A DNA stretch of 64,000 nucleotides from Cryphonectria parasitica EP155. Its lineage: Eukaryota; Ascomycota; Sordariomycetes; Diaporthales; Cryphonectriaceae. Location: assembly GCF_011745365.1 (NCBI RefSeq), contig NW_024468909.1:3410001-3474000 (forward strand), written 5' to 3'. The notes below the pieces were generated by a model. It made no database searches. It was given only the letters and a program-made list of their open reading frames with translations, and had not been told where the DNA came from. The first letter of the stretch is position 1; every line of letters starts with the position of its first letter. Below are positions 45,805 to 57,202 of this stretch, piece by piece. A program made the position numbers and the translations under genes.

Positions 45805-46431
45805 TTTGACTGATTTGTCGTGAATGTCGAGGTTGGTGGTTCGTCCTTTGGTCGGTGATCGATCAGGAGTGGGTTCAGGTTGGAGGGGAGGAGAAAATTG
45901 AGTGATTGGTGCTGCAGCGCAGGTCACGTGCAAAACAAAAAATTTGGTAGGCATTGTACTATGCTTATGTCATCAAGGACAGGTCTGCTGGGATCCTGTG
46001 CCTTGTCCGGCAGCCGGTCGAGTCGGAGCGAGCGATGACCGATGGGGAACCCTTCCGAAACGGGGGCCAATCGTGCACGGCCCGGCAAGGAGGTCCAGCG
46101 AGTCACTGGCGAGTCCCTTTGATCTCAGTTGCCAAGCTTAAACGCTGCTTTATTATCTTGACCTGGGTTGGTTAGAAATCAACCATCTGGCTATCCCTCC
46201 TTACCACGACTCCTCCACCAGAGACAGACGATCCCAATAGTCTACCCCTTCCAAGCAGCGCCGTCCTCTTTCTCGCGGATCCAACCCCCAAGAAAGTAGT
46301 CAAGTCAGACCGCGACTTGGCGCAAACGTTTCCATTCCAGAGCAGACACAGCTCCTCGAGGCACGACACCCTCTTACACACCACACTGCGACAAATCCGG
46401 GGCAGCCTCTGGCGGCTAGTCATCAGCGAAG
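45805..46431. promoter_or_regulatory. Divergent promoter RPL39 / ARL1
   Basis: 627 bp between the two start codons. It must hold a strong ribosomal-protein promoter. I could not assign a specific motif with confidence. Confidence 0.4.
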
Positions 46432-47215
46432 ATGGGTCAGAGCATGTCATGGCTGTCCGGCTTGTTGTGGGCAAAGAAGGAAATAAGGATACTGATTTTA
46501 GGCTTGGTATGAGACGTCATAGCTCAGAGACGAAGTGCGCCGCTGATAGACCTCGACTACAGGACAACGCCGGCAAGACAACACTCCTGTACAGACTCAA
46601 GGTTCGAGCCACTCCCCCCCTCCCGACCCTTCCTAGACCTCAACGACGTTTTGTTGACACTGAATAGATAGGAGAGGTGGTGACAACGATTCCAACGATT
46701 GGGTTCAACGTCGAATCTGTGACTTATAAGAACCTCAACTTCAATGTCTGGGTACGCGATGCTCTGCACACCCGATGACTATACTGTGATGAGGTACTGA
46801 CGTTGACGCCAGGACCTTGGTGGCCAAACAAGCATCAGGCCATACTGGAGGTGCTACTACGCCAACACGGCAGCGGTCATCTTCGTCGTGGACTCCACCG
46901 ATATAGAACGCCTACAAACAGCAGCAGACGAGCTGGCAGCCATGCTTAACGAGGAGGAGCTGAAGGATGCCGCACTGTTGGTGTTCGCGAATAAACAAGA
47001 CCAGCCAGGCGCAAAGGGGGCAGGCGACATCTCACAGGCGCTGCGGCTTGGCGAGTTGAGGGACAGGAACTGGAGCATCATGGCATGCTCCGCGGTGGAC
47101 GGGAGCGGTGTGTCGGAAGGCATGGATTGGCTGGTGGTGCGTCTCCATCCCACAATCTCTTCTCCTAGTTATCTCCATACTAACACTGATGCAGCAAACC
47201 GTCTCCCAAGAATAG
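46432..47215 (+). CDS. ARL1: Arf-like GTPase Arl1
   Basis: Golgi small GTPase that recruits GRIP-domain golgins. Exons 46432-46506, 46563-46601, 46668-46751, 46813-47136 and 47195-47215 sum to 180 residues, all joins phase 0. Visible motifs: Gly2 for myristoylation (MGQSMSWL), P-loop GLDNAGKT at 24-31, switch I TIPTIGFN at 45-52, DLGGQ at 67-71, NKQD at 126-129 and CSAV near the end. [20 protein letters not shown] after DLGGQ is typical of Arl1 rather than Arf. The last exon codes only QTVSQE. Intron 2 carries a C7 run just after its donor. Confidence 0.95.
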
Positions 47216-50200
47216 ATATCGAGAGGAAAGGGCCTTCAAAAGTGCCCTTCCTTCCTATCGACTCCCCTCTTGCCTCCTTGGGTAGCAGACGACAGAACGA
47301 CAACACCTTGGCGAACTAGGTGGGATGCTGAGCTCAGCAACGGCGTTTATTGGGCAGACGGGAAAGCATTTTTTTGATGATAGTCTCCCGGGCGAAGGGA
47401 CAGCGGCTGCGTTGCATGGTAGGGAATGGCTGACGCATGTACGTACATACAATTTTGTGTGATATCACGGTTTAATGAAGATAGACGCACGGACGTTTCT
47501 TTCTGGCGACGTACCTCCTTTCCAAGGATTTACCATCCACTGTGAAGCTCGACGCCTGTCTTTGGGTTGCGTCCGTCTCTTCATATCGCCGCGTGAGGGG
47601 ATCGGTCGCAATTCCAAAACTCGGTCGACACCATCCCCTGAGTATTCCTGCCTGTGGTACCTCATGTGTGGCAAGGTCTCCCCACCGAGTGATCAACCGC
47701 AACGACTCTATCTTTCTTGACGTCCTCAATCGGCAGACCAGATTCCTCTCGAACCCGAGAGCAGCATAATGTCGGTCTTGGTATTGCTCACGTCGATATC
47801 TCTTGCTCCGGTCGCCGATATATCCACGAACCTTTGAGCGTACATGTGTCTTCTGAATAATATCTTTGTTTGTATTTGTGATGAGCAGCACTCACCTACA
47901 GCACTAAGAGCAGGCTCATGGCTCGTATTAAAAGAGCACCCAACTGCTGCTCAACCTCAGTAGAGAGGCAGCGTCTGAATACTATCAACAAGGAATTCTG
48001 ACGGGCCACATCTCGACAGCGATATCCCTGCATTATCCTCTGAGCCTTGGAAGATTTGGAATTTGCGGTGACATCGTTGTTCGTACACGGGGGTCCGTCC
48101 CGTCAGCTCCTCAGTCCCCAGATCAAGATCGAGTTGGTTGCGCTATAGGGCAGGTGCATTTTCTCGGTCGCCAGAAGGGGTCCGCCCCCGAACTTTAGGC
48201 CAAGCTCGTCTTCGTTTTCCATGTGTAGTTTTTGTACTAGCTTTTCTGGATGAACGCGGGGTCTTGTCTGCTTTTGGCGCCTGTATTCTGGTAGGATTTG
48301 ATGTGCATGTAGGAGACTTAAAGTGGGCAAACCAGAAGTTTCAACACCAATACAGGAGGACAGTGTGTGGGAAAGCGATGCTGTAGAAGGAGCACAGAGT
48401 TTTGAGGGGAAAGTTACCACTGGCCCAGGGCTCATCCGCTGATCAGAGGTTCTTTTTTTCTTTCTTTTTCGTCTTCTCTGGATCTCGACAACGCATAGAT
48501 GTTCAGGTTGACCTCGACAGGTTCCCGATCAGCGCACCATAGCACGACATGTACGACACGCTGCCCACTATACACAATTCTGAGGGTATGAGGTTTCTAT
48601 ATCGGGACGTTGCAGCACACTGCTGTACATCGCACCAAAGGATTGTTGCTCGAGATGTCACCTTGCTATGATGCTGCTGAGAAGCAGGTCTTTTTCTTCT
48701 TCTCTTCTTTCTCTTTTCTCCTGTACTTTCCAGTGACGATAGCGTCCTAGGCGTTTCACCCACAGCAGGCTGAAAGATCAATGGGAGCTAAGTAATTTGT
48801 TCCGACCGAATGACACTCTGACAGCGTGCAGCTGAATGAGTCTCGTCTAACAACCGCGGCTGTACATCCAACATGACCTCTCGTTAGTGCGCTCCCCATT
48901 TGATTTGGCGCCCAGTTCCACCACAATTAGTAGTCTTTGGTCATCTGGTTGGTTTGCTGAACGCACTACCGGTCCTGTCTGCTCGGGGGGGTCTTGTGAT
49001 GAACTGAGGTCGGGGCCAACCGGGCATTACACCCTTGTCAACCCACCTCGAGGCAGACGCTATTACCTGCAGGAAAAGGTTACGAGCATACTGTACCTAT
49101 ACTGCCTTTTAACTTCCGTCTAAAAAAAAAAATAGAATACGAAATTCTTGGGACTATGGAACGGGACGATTCGATGGTCGGACAACACGATGATACATTT
49201 GTCACCGCAGTCTCCTGATGCTCATTGATCCATTGCATTTACCGAGAATGAAAATTAGAACTTAGCAACGTGGCAGTTGGAGAAAAAGCAACCTGGACTT
49301 TTCTAGAGAGGATAATGACGCGACACGAGACTCGGCTGCCTAACGACTTGCCTCTTGGCTGCCTTGAACTTTTTGCGTGTATGGTGTTTTCCTCCCCCCC
49401 CCCCTTCTCCTTTTATTTTTTGCCCTCTTAAACCCACCCCCAACACTCTGCGACCTATCTTGTCGCAGGTGATGCTCCGTTGCATGCATAGCGGCCCGTT
49501 CTAGCAGCCACAATTTCTTCCATTCTCGATCACTTTTTTTCCCCCCCTTCTTTCTCCCCTTGCGATTACGGCATGAGGGTGTCGAAAACAGGTCCATCGA
49601 TGCAAAGATGAGCAATCAGAGGGGGCCCTGCGAGATCTGCATCAGTGCAGGTGACACATGCCTGGCCCCCGAAGTCCCTGTGCCCTGTCTTCTGCCGAAT
49701 CTTGCCATGAAACAACTGATAACTCCCAGCCGCTCATCGCCAGCTGCGGGTGCTATTCTCGTCCTCAGCTCAGATCGCCTCCTGGTATGATGGCAAGTGG
49801 ACCCGATAGGACGCTTTCTTTTCCCTAACTTAAGCACGGCTTCTCTGCCCTCTCGTCAGATGAGACATGTCTATCTGTCCGAACAAGATCGGCAAGCCAG
49901 TCAGTCGCCGGCGTAGGACTTTACCTAGGGCGCAGAAACTCAAATGAGGAAGCAATCAACTCCTTCGGGTTAGAGTCTCATCCCCGAGACAAAGTTGTAC
50001 CCTTCCTCACCACTTCCGTCATGAGGCCCAGCTGCTGGCTAGTGGACCCCCGTCGTCCTGCACCTGGTCAGACCAACGCATCACTGAGTTATACAGTACA
50101 AACAACAACCAAAACCCCTGGCCTAACCCACCTGGACACGGCCACCACCCACACCTACCGCCCAAAATTCACTTTCAGCCCTAACTCTGCTGGCAAAGCA

Positions 50201-50681
50201 GCTGTAGGGTGCTCTAGATGTGTTGACAGGGGAGGGGGAAGGAGGAAGGGGGGTGAGACAGGGAGAGAGAGGATGAATGGAGGTCGATATTCCGTGGCGA
50301 CGGTTCCCCGCCAGCAGGCATGCCATTCTGCCTGGACGGGGTCTCCTCATCCCTGTCCTACACCCTCCAGGCCAGGCAGTGATGTTCAAGCATACTCGTC
50401 ACATCATCCACAACAGGGCATTCTTTCTCCTGCAGTCTCTCTCACATACCTTGTATTGTATACGTGACCCTACATGATGCAACAAGGAAGGGAGGAGGGC
50501 TGGTTGACGCCTGTGAGAGGGTGAATCATACGGCGGTCAAGCTTACTGCGTCTAAACCCATTTGTGTATATTCATCATTCTTGTCCCGTCGCACCGCCCT
50601 TTTCCACCCCACTGTCCGTTGCTGCATATTGTTACCGTCTCTTATCCTCTTTCGCCTTTCAGGTCCCATCCATCATCTTAT

Positions 50682-50700
50682 ACACACACACACACACACA
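50682..50700. repeat. (AC)n microsatellite
   Basis: Uninterrupted AC dinucleotides, about nine and a half units. Confidence 0.9.
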
Positions 50701-50972
50701 GCATCGGCGTGCATGCCCAAGAAGCGTTGTCACACTAAGTCTGCTGCAAGTGAGATTTCAATCGGGCCCTTGGAAGGATATTTACCACTTGGCCCCCAAA
50801 AATAACGCTTCAGTGAAGCCTTTTTATTTCTCTCTCTTCCTCTTCCTCATCGTCCTCTGAAGTGCAATCCTTCTCACCTTACCGTTCTCCCTCCTACCAG
50901 GTATTTTCTATCTATCCCACTTGGCAGTATAGATAGCTGCACTAGTCCCGAGCCAACGACACGTAGCAACGG

Positions 50973-51038
50973 ATATATATATATACACACACTCACACAC
51001 TCACTCACTCACACACATACATACATATATATATATAT
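50973..51038. repeat. Compound microsatellite
   Basis: An AT run passes into AC, then ACTC units, then ACAT and a second AT run. It lies about 110 bp upstream of the start codon at 51149, so it may be in the promoter or leader of that gene. Confidence 0.85.
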
Positions 51039-51148
51039 CACATTATTGCGACCAGAACCGTCATTACTTGCCCAGAGAGATAGACTCTGGCTACACAATT
51101 CCATATTCTAACAACAACAACAACAACAACAACAACACCACCAAAAAA

Positions 51149-51610
51149 ATGGGTTCTTCCAAACGGGCACCGCCTCCGGCCCCTCTGTACACCACCGACC
51201 CTACCCACGGCCAGATGATGGCATCACCAACCTCCTACGAAAGCGTAAGTTGTCCACAGCAGACTGATGTCTTTAGAGCTTCCTTTTCCCGTTTTCTTCC
51301 CCATTCTTTCCTTTTTTCCTTCTTCTTCTTCTTTTCCTTTCAGTATGTCGGACCAGTGCAGCGTGATTAACAATTTAAACAGCAGACACCCCGGACGGTT
51401 GGCGCAGGCCCCTCGAGCTCCCCTCGACACTGCCCGAGGACAGACTCCATGGACTCTAATGTGTCCACAAGCTCAACAGCCTCCCACCAGAACCGAAAAG
51501 TCTCCACACCCAGGAACGTGTATACCCACTGTGGGAGACACTCCGACCAGTACCTATTCGGCGGCTGGGGCGACGTCGTCAAGAACGTCTTTCACCACAG
51601 GAAGAACTGA
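51149..51610 (+). CDS. Small fungal protein of unknown function (GRHSDxxLFGG C-terminus)
   Basis: Two exons (51149-51244, 51383-51610) give 107 residues. The start MGSSKRAPPPAPLYTTDPTH follows an AAC-repeat, A-rich leader as expected for a start site. Gly2-Ser-Ser-Lys could be myristoylated. The middle is a Ser/Thr/Pro-rich disordered region (TDSMDSNVSTSSTASHQNRK). The C-terminus is compact and aromatic: VYTHCGRHSDQYLFGGWGDVV followed by a basic end (KNVFHHRKN). I have an impression of short ascomycete proteins sharing this Cys-Gly-Arg-His-Ser motif, but know no function. The acceptor is a tandem CAGCAG, so forms with or without one Gln are possible. No membrane segment or signal peptide. Confidence 0.7.
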
Positions 51611-52650
51611 GGGGCGGACAACAGGCTTGCCCGTCCTCGGTCGTGTTTTGGGTGGGGGTTAGTAGTACATGGAAAGAAACATAATGCTTGTGGATCTCGG
51701 AGGAGGTGGTGAAGACCGTGTCTCTCCCCTCTACGAGAATGATGAGAATGATGAGAATCAAAATAGGCATGACGAAGGGAGGAAGGTGGGGGCGTTTTCT
51801 GGAGGGGTTGAGTTTAAACTTTGGCTTTGACCAAGACTGTATGTATCTTCTCATCTTGGACGAAGGGCGTCGGGTGCAGATTATTCTATTGTTATGAGGT
51901 AACGAACTTTGTGAAGTTGGAAAACCCCAGGAGGGATGGTTATGACAAATAAGAATATTCTAGTAGCTTGTTGTATGAAAGCAATACCACTTATCAAGTA
52001 AACCACTATCTTCGTTCAAGGGTGTAATGATTGTTGGCTGTGACTTGGTTTCAGATCCCTTCTCGTCAACGACAGTCTTTTCCTACCATGATTGGGTGGT
52101 CTCCGAACTGACCTTAGAAATGCATCCCAACCCTTTGAATCTCTTGTCTCCAATTTCTTTCTTGCTTCTTTCTCCTTCTCTTTTTTTTTTTTTCTTTCTA
52201 AAATATATAGGTAGTCATAGACATATAAAGTTCTCTGACAGCTTCAGCACTTATCCACCCACCCACACAGTTTCTACACACACCACAGGGAATATATCTA
52301 GCTGCTACCATAGTATAGGGCTGAAACCATGCAAGATATAGAAAACAGAACAACCCTTTCAGAGCACTGCCACCCCCATCCTGGGCCTCGTGGTGCCCCT
52401 GGTGTATCCCTGCCCTTCGGGTCCCTGCACTAACTGCAAGTAGGTAGTAGAGTGGGCTTGTCATTCCCAGGTTCAAGCTCCCAGGAAACATTATGTTGAG
52501 CAAGCTTCAATTTCCAACGTTTGGCACGATCGACAGATATTGGACCTCCTTCCTTTCACTCACCCACTCCCTCAATTTTCTTCTTCTTCTGTTTCTTCTC
52601 TCTCTCTCTCTCTCTCTCTCTTGCGGCCAGGTTGACACAGTCCACACACG
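51611..52650. other. Intergenic region upstream of PHS1
   Basis: 1.04 kb. A T13 run lies near 52180-52193 and a (TC)n tract near 52597-52620 directly in the PHS1 leader. A GGTTCAAGCTCC string at 52470 resembles a tRNA B box but has no tRNA fold around it. Confidence 0.5.
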
Positions 52651-53502
52651 ATGGCCTCCTCCAACAACGCCGGTGGCAGGCCCAGCAAGCCCATGTCGTC
52701 CGTCAAGAGGACCTACCTCGTCGCCTACAACGCCCTCTCCGCCGCGCTGTGGTCCGTCGTCCTCGTGACCACGGCACAGACTCTTGCATCCACGGGGCCC
52801 AAGGCGGTCTACCCTGCCGTCGGCGAATGGACAAAGTGGACGCAGACCCTCGCCGGTCTTGAGGTCGTGCACTCGGTACTTGGTGCGTCCTTGCGCTCTC
52901 TCTTCCCCCAACCCCCTCCCCTCTTCCTCTACTTGAGAGCACACCAAGAAAGAAAGAAAAAACGTCACCGTTGCCCAACACGGCAACCTCGAACAGCCTG
53001 ACTGGCTTGGCTTGGCTGGCTAACTTGGCGGAAACCACCCCTTTCCTCCGCAGGCATCGTCCGCGCCCCCCTCGTCACGACCCTGATGCAAGTAGCCTCC
53101 CGCTTCGCCCTCGTCTGGGGCGCCGTCCACTCCTACCCGACAATCGCCACCTCCCCGGCCTACAGCTCCATGCTCCTCGCCTGGTCCACCACCGAAGTCA
53201 TCCGCTACGCCTTCTTCGCCCTCTCGCTGTCGGGCCTGGCCGAACCCCCGTTGCTGCAGTGGCTCCGCTACAGCGGCTTCTACGTGCTCTACCCCGTCGG
53301 CATCTCGAGCGAGCTGTGGGAGCTGTTCCTCGCCTTTGGCATCGCGCGCGCCGAGCGCGATGTGCCCACGTGGGTCGTCATTGCTGTGATCATGGCGACG
53401 TACTTGCCTGGCGCCCCGAAGCTGTATGGGCATATGATGAGGCAGAGGAGAAAGGTCCTGGGCGGTGGCGGCAGCAGCGGCGGGAGGTCCAAGGAGGAGT
53501 AG
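52651..53502 (+). CDS. PHS1: Very-long-chain (3R)-3-hydroxyacyl-CoA dehydratase
   Basis: Third enzyme of the ER fatty-acid elongation cycle, making trans-2-enoyl-CoA for sphingolipid very-long-chain acids. Exons 52651-52882 and 53054-53502 give 226 residues, close to yeast Phs1. The join L-GIVRAPLVTTLMQVASR restores the conserved second loop. Family motifs: YLVAYNALSAALWSVVL, GLEVVHSVLGIVRAPL, STTEVIRYAFFALSL with the Tyr, and YVLYPVGISSELWELF with the Glu of the catalytic pair. About six hydrophobic segments are visible, ending in a basic and Gly-rich cytosolic tail. The sense strand of the intron is C-rich near the donor. Confidence 0.95.
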
Positions 53503-53906
53503 ATGAGGTTTTGTGCCACGAGGAGGAAACAGGAGCAACTGCGCACCCCCTTAGGAGCTGGAGCTTTCATACGGAGCGTCATGAGTTCAGTGGGTAGCCA
53601 TATGGGAATAGATTTCTTGTCCAAAGAAAAGAAGAAGAAAAGAAGTGTCTTTATCTGCCGAACTCGGGTATATGGCTTGTTTGAACAAAACTTTCTCTCC
53701 CACGCGCCCCCTACACACCACTGAACCACCCTCTATCATACTCGAAACGTCTATATACAAATGTACTAGGGGAAGAAAGACAGAGAGAAGGAAAGAAAAA
53801 AAAGAATATCCCCGTTTTGATACGGGTGCAGATAACGCCGGATCCATCTCGCATAGGTTAACGGAAATAAATAACAAGTAGGGGGCCCATAGACACGACC
53901 AGGTAC
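53503..53906. other. Convergent 3' region PHS1 / hydrolase
   Basis: 404 bp of joint 3' flanks, purine-rich (AAAGAAAAGAAGAAG, GAAAGACAGAGAGAAGG). Nothing coding is recognised. Confidence 0.45.
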
Positions 53907-55402
53907 TTATGACAAGGGCGAGGCAGCATGGTCGCGAATCTCCCCCTCCGTACTGCTCTCGTACCAGTCATTCGTGGTCCACCTCGCAATCGTCTGCGCC
54001 GCGCTGTCGGCAAGCTGGTCGTAGCCAGGATTCTCTTTCGGCTCGAACATGGCTGCGTCGACACAAAAAAAGTTCAGTGTTAGTTGTCGTCATCCACAAA
54101 GAAAAGAAAGAAAAGAAAAGAAAGCAACTCACACATATGCGCCTCGGTCTCGTCAGCCGCGCGTTCATTGACCGCCTCCTCCCACCACCCGATGCGGTCC
54201 GGCCCGCCCTTCTTGCTGGGCAGGTTACAAAAGGTCCTCTGGCTCCCAATGACGGTGCCCACCATGTTGGTGCCGCCCATGCCCGCGACCTGCTGCTTCT
54301 TGGCGACGGCGCCCCGGCCGAGCCTCGTGTACAGGTTCCCGAACCCGACGCCCAGCTCCCTGTGGGCGCGCGCCATGTATGCCACGCGCCGGCGGAGCTC
54401 CTCCCCGCGGGCGAGGCAGCCCACGAACTCGAGGTGCGACGACACCCACATGAAGCCCTCGGTGAGCTGGTCGCGCTTCAGGTAGGCGGCCGCAGCACCG
54501 CCGGCGAGTGCCGCGCCCGCGCCTGCGTACAGCGCCATCTTGCCCCAGGAGCCCCAATTCGAGGCCGACGACGACTTGTTGCCGCTATTGCTGTTGTTGT
54601 TGTTGTTGTTGTTACTCCCGGCCTCACTCGCCTCGATCGCGGCGGCAGGAAGGGCCGCAACTGGTGTCTTCTCCGCAGCGCGCGCCCGGTCGGCGCTGGT
54701 GGATGAACTCCCGCTGGGGCTCCAGAGCGAGCTGAGGGTGCTCAGCTGCGCCATGGCGGCGCTGGCGGTGGAGTAGTGCGTCTCTGCGCCGTGGGCGACC
54801 ACGCCAGGGGAGATGCCGAGGTAGGGAGTGTCGAAGCTCAGGACGGCCTGGACATAGGGGAACATGAGGCTGTTGAGGGGCACATGGTCGCCCTCGGCAG
54901 GGGCGGCGGTGTGGTTGCCGTCTGCGCCGGGTGCGGAGGAGACGGGCGGGATGACACGGTCCGAGGTGAGCGAGATGACGGTCTCGGCGGCGACGATGCC
55001 GCCCATGGAGTGGCCGCACAGGACGACGCGCACGCTGGGCTCGACGGTCGGGGAGGGTGTGCCCTTGGCGACCTCGAGATCGATGACCTTCTCCTGCAGC
55101 CAGTCGCGGAACCGGCTGACGCAGTCGGCGAGGTCGCCGCGGGTCTCGTACTTTGGGTAGACGAGGACCTGGATGTCGAGCTTGGGGAGGAGGGCCGAGA
55201 GCCGTTCGCGAAGGTCCTGGGTGAAGGCGTACCCTTGGCCAAAGGTCTCCTCACCCCCCTAGAAATGTTGGAGCAACCTTGTGGTCAGCTGCATCGTCGT
55301 TTGAGGTTGAGGAAGGGGTGGGCAAAACGGTAGGGTAGAGGGTAGGAGACAAGAACGTACCTTGAAGCCGTGGATGAAGCATAGCAGTAGCGTCTTCTTC
55401 AT
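53907..55402 (-). CDS. Alpha/beta-hydrolase of the DUF676 type (putative serine lipase/esterase)
   Basis: Putative lipase; substrate unknown. Minus-strand exons 55361-55402, 54133-55258 and 53907-54052 make 437 residues. Start MKKTLLLCFIHGFK joins to GGEETFGQGYAFTQDLRERL, giving the oxyanion-type HGFKGG. The nucleophile elbow is VVLCGHSMGGIVAAETV, near residue 95. Then FDTPYLGISPGVVAHGAE, a disordered insert with an Asn repeat (from a TTG/CAA microsatellite), a Gly/Ala-rich hydrophobic span (LYAGAGAALAGGAAAAYL) that may insert in a membrane, and a C-terminal block ending in FEPKENPGYDQLADSAAQTI. The last donor (ATGT|GTGAGT) was chosen because it alone puts the final exon in this frame. An in-frame upstream ATG at 55549 exists but its leader does not look conserved. 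Confidence 0.82.
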
Positions 55403-56044
55403 CTTGTGGGCCCATGGGCTAGACGAGAGACATGTAGGTTGGGATTTGAAGCCGATGGGTTCGTAGTTCAAGTACAAAGTTGGGGCTGTATTCGGGATCC
55501 CTGTGGCGAGGCTGCTATACTGTACCGCACCCCACCTACCGAAGCCCACGGTGATGTCACTCAGTGGGCTCCGTCGGTGCTTTAGGCCCCTGTTGCTCTG
55601 ACCCCCTGGCCTCGGCCCCTGGTATGTCTAGCGCTATACCTGTACGTAGTATACTGCAGTTTTATTACTTCGGTACAGTACAACAGAGCCACCACCAATA
55701 TATACTGCAGTATGTGCTATGGCGCCACATACCCAAAGCCATGCAGAGGAAGTATACACAGTCCCGCAGAATGCACCCCAGACAGAGAGAGTGAAGAGGA
55801 TGGTACTGTATGGTCTGTGACCAAGAAATAAAAATAAAAAATGAACCAGTTCGTAAAGCTCGAATTGCTATGCATATAACTCGCCTTACCGTCGTGCGGA
55901 CTAACTCGATGCTGCCAAGTCGAGTATTTCGTCTTTACATGGTCTATGATAGACAATAAACCATAAGCAGTCCTTTTGAGGTTCTTGTAGTTATTGTGTC
56001 TAGGTCGAATGAACTTTGAAAGGTTCTCATCTCCATCGCATCGC
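55403..56044. other. Tandem intergenic region hydrolase / isoorotate decarboxylase
   Basis: 642 bp containing the hydrolase promoter and the 3' flank of the decarboxylase gene. Two TACTGCAGT-like strings lie at 55650-55715. No gene. Confidence 0.4.
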
Positions 56045-57202
56045 TCACTTCCCATACAACTTCAGCACCCTCACAGCATTTGCGCCCATCACACCCGTGG
56101 CCTCCTCCGAGCCCTCCCCCAGCGCCTTGGTCACCGCCTCGGCGTTTAAAGCCACGCTCTCCCACTCGCCGTCCTCGTCGCCTTCGCTGCCCCCCACTGG
56201 CGGGAAGAACGGGTGGTCTGTCCCGAACATGAGCCTGTCGGCGCCACCGCTCGCCTCGATCGCAGCCTTGAGCCCCACCTCGGAGTAGATGACAGCGTCC
56301 AGATAGACCTGACTCCGCAGCACGTCCCACACCGTCCGCCGCCCGGCAGCCACCTTCCCTTCCCCCACGAGCTGCCCGTCGTGCCGGACACAGCTCTCGA
56401 TCCGCCCGGCCAGGAACGGCAGGGTGCCACCGCTGTGGGCGAGGATCATGCGAAGGGCAGGAACAGCGTCGAACACGCCGGCCAGGTACATGCGCGCCAC
56501 AGCGATGGTGGTCTCCATGGGGAACCCCAGGGCGAGCGGGAGCACATGGCCATACTCGGCAGCGGCGCGGGGACCCCAGACCTCGTTGGGCAGGCCGTAG
56601 TGCGGGTGCAGGAAGACGGTGAGCCCCGCGGCGGCGAGGGCTTCGAGCACAGGCAACAGGGCTGGGTCGTCCAGCCCTTTTCCTAGGCCCGAGGTACCGA
56701 GTATCACACCGCGGCAGTAAGGAAGGGTGGTCAGGCGGGTCACGGCGGCCTGGACAGTGGCGAGAGGGGCGGTCAAGGGCAGGGCACCGAAGAAGTAGAG
56801 GCGGCCTGGGTGGGCGGCGCACATGGAGCTGAACTCGGCGTTGACGGACTCGGCGGCGGGACCGGACTCGGTAGGGCTCAGAAAGTCCAGCCACGGGTTG
56901 GCGAGGGAGATGACGGAGATGTCAATGTGGTGAGTGTCCATGAAGTGGATCTTCTGGTCGAGGGAGGAGTAGTGCTTGGTGAGTGGTCTCCCTGGTGGCC
57001 TGGCGGTCGCAGAGGACTCAGCGCCGGCCAGTGACGGCACCTCGGCCTCGAGAAGAATGAGGCGCGGGTTTGGGGAGCTGGGGAAGTTCAGTACCAGAGG
57101 AATCGTGGACCTGGAGGAGAGGATATCGACATAGAAGGGAGGGTACATGTGGGTGTGGATATCCACCACTTTTGGGGTGGTGGCAGAGGAGGGCTGAGCC
57201 AT
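56045..57202 (-). CDS. Isoorotate (5-carboxyuracil) decarboxylase, amidohydrolase-2 family
   Basis: Zn-dependent decarboxylase converting 5-carboxyuracil (isoorotate) to uracil, last step of thymine salvage. Single exon, 385 residues. Metal motif VVDIHTHMYPPFYVDIL has His16 and His18; FLHPHYGLPNEVWGPR supplies a further His; the catalytic Asp is in FGTDHPFFPP (Asp329). LGFPMETTIAVARMYLAGVF and LAHSGGTLPFLAGRIESC are also family-typical. Close resemblance along the whole chain to structurally studied Cordyceps and Metarhizium isoorotate decarboxylases, as I recall them, separates it from ACMSD and resorcylate decarboxylases. The ATG at 57202 is used because MAQPSSATTPKVVDIHTH matches homologues; the frame is open to 57373. 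Its divergent neighbour makes its substrate. Confidence 0.9.
   Translation of the reverse strand: MAQPSSATTPKVVDIHTHMYPPFYVDILSSRSTIPLVLNFPSSPNPRLILLEAEVPSLAGAESSATARPPGRPLTKHYSSLDQKIHFMDTHHIDISVISLANPWLDFLSPTESGPAAESVNAEFSSMCAAHPGRLYFFGALPLTAPLATVQAAVTRLTTLPYCRGVILGTSGLGKGLDDPALLPVLEALAAAGLTVFLHPHYGLPNEVWGPRAAAEYGHVLPLALGFPMETTIAVARMYLAGVFDAVPALRMILAHSGGTLPFLAGRIESCVRHDGQLVGEGKVAAGRRTVWDVLRSQVYLDAVIYSEVGLKAAIEASGGADRLMFGTDHPFFPPVGGSEGDEDGEWESVALNAEAVTKALGEGSEEATGVMGANAVRVLKLYGK

Larger units (their letters stand above)
47216..51148. other. Long gene-poor stretch ARL1 / 107-residue gene
   Basis: 3.9 kb, the largest gap in the window. It holds an A10 run near 49122-49132, a C11 run at 49394-49404, G-rich purine sequence at 50228-50275, (AC)n at 50682-50700 and a mixed AT/AC/ACTC/AT repeat at 50973-51038. 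Frames such as 47472-47891 (-) and 50021-50467 (+) have no motif and no homology I recognise. No transposon termini or RNA gene seen. Confidence 0.5.

Noticed and set aside
46596..46615. GGTTCGAGCC, a perfect tRNA B box
   Set aside because: It lies at the donor of ARL1 intron 2, with no A box or cloverleaf around it.
50021..50467. 148-codon frame in the 3.9-kb gap
   Set aside because: No motif, mixed low-complexity Thr/Gly content, and no plausible splice extension.
52465..52490. GGTTCAAGCTCC, a tRNA B-box-like string
   Set aside because: Flanking bases cannot form the T stem or acceptor stem.
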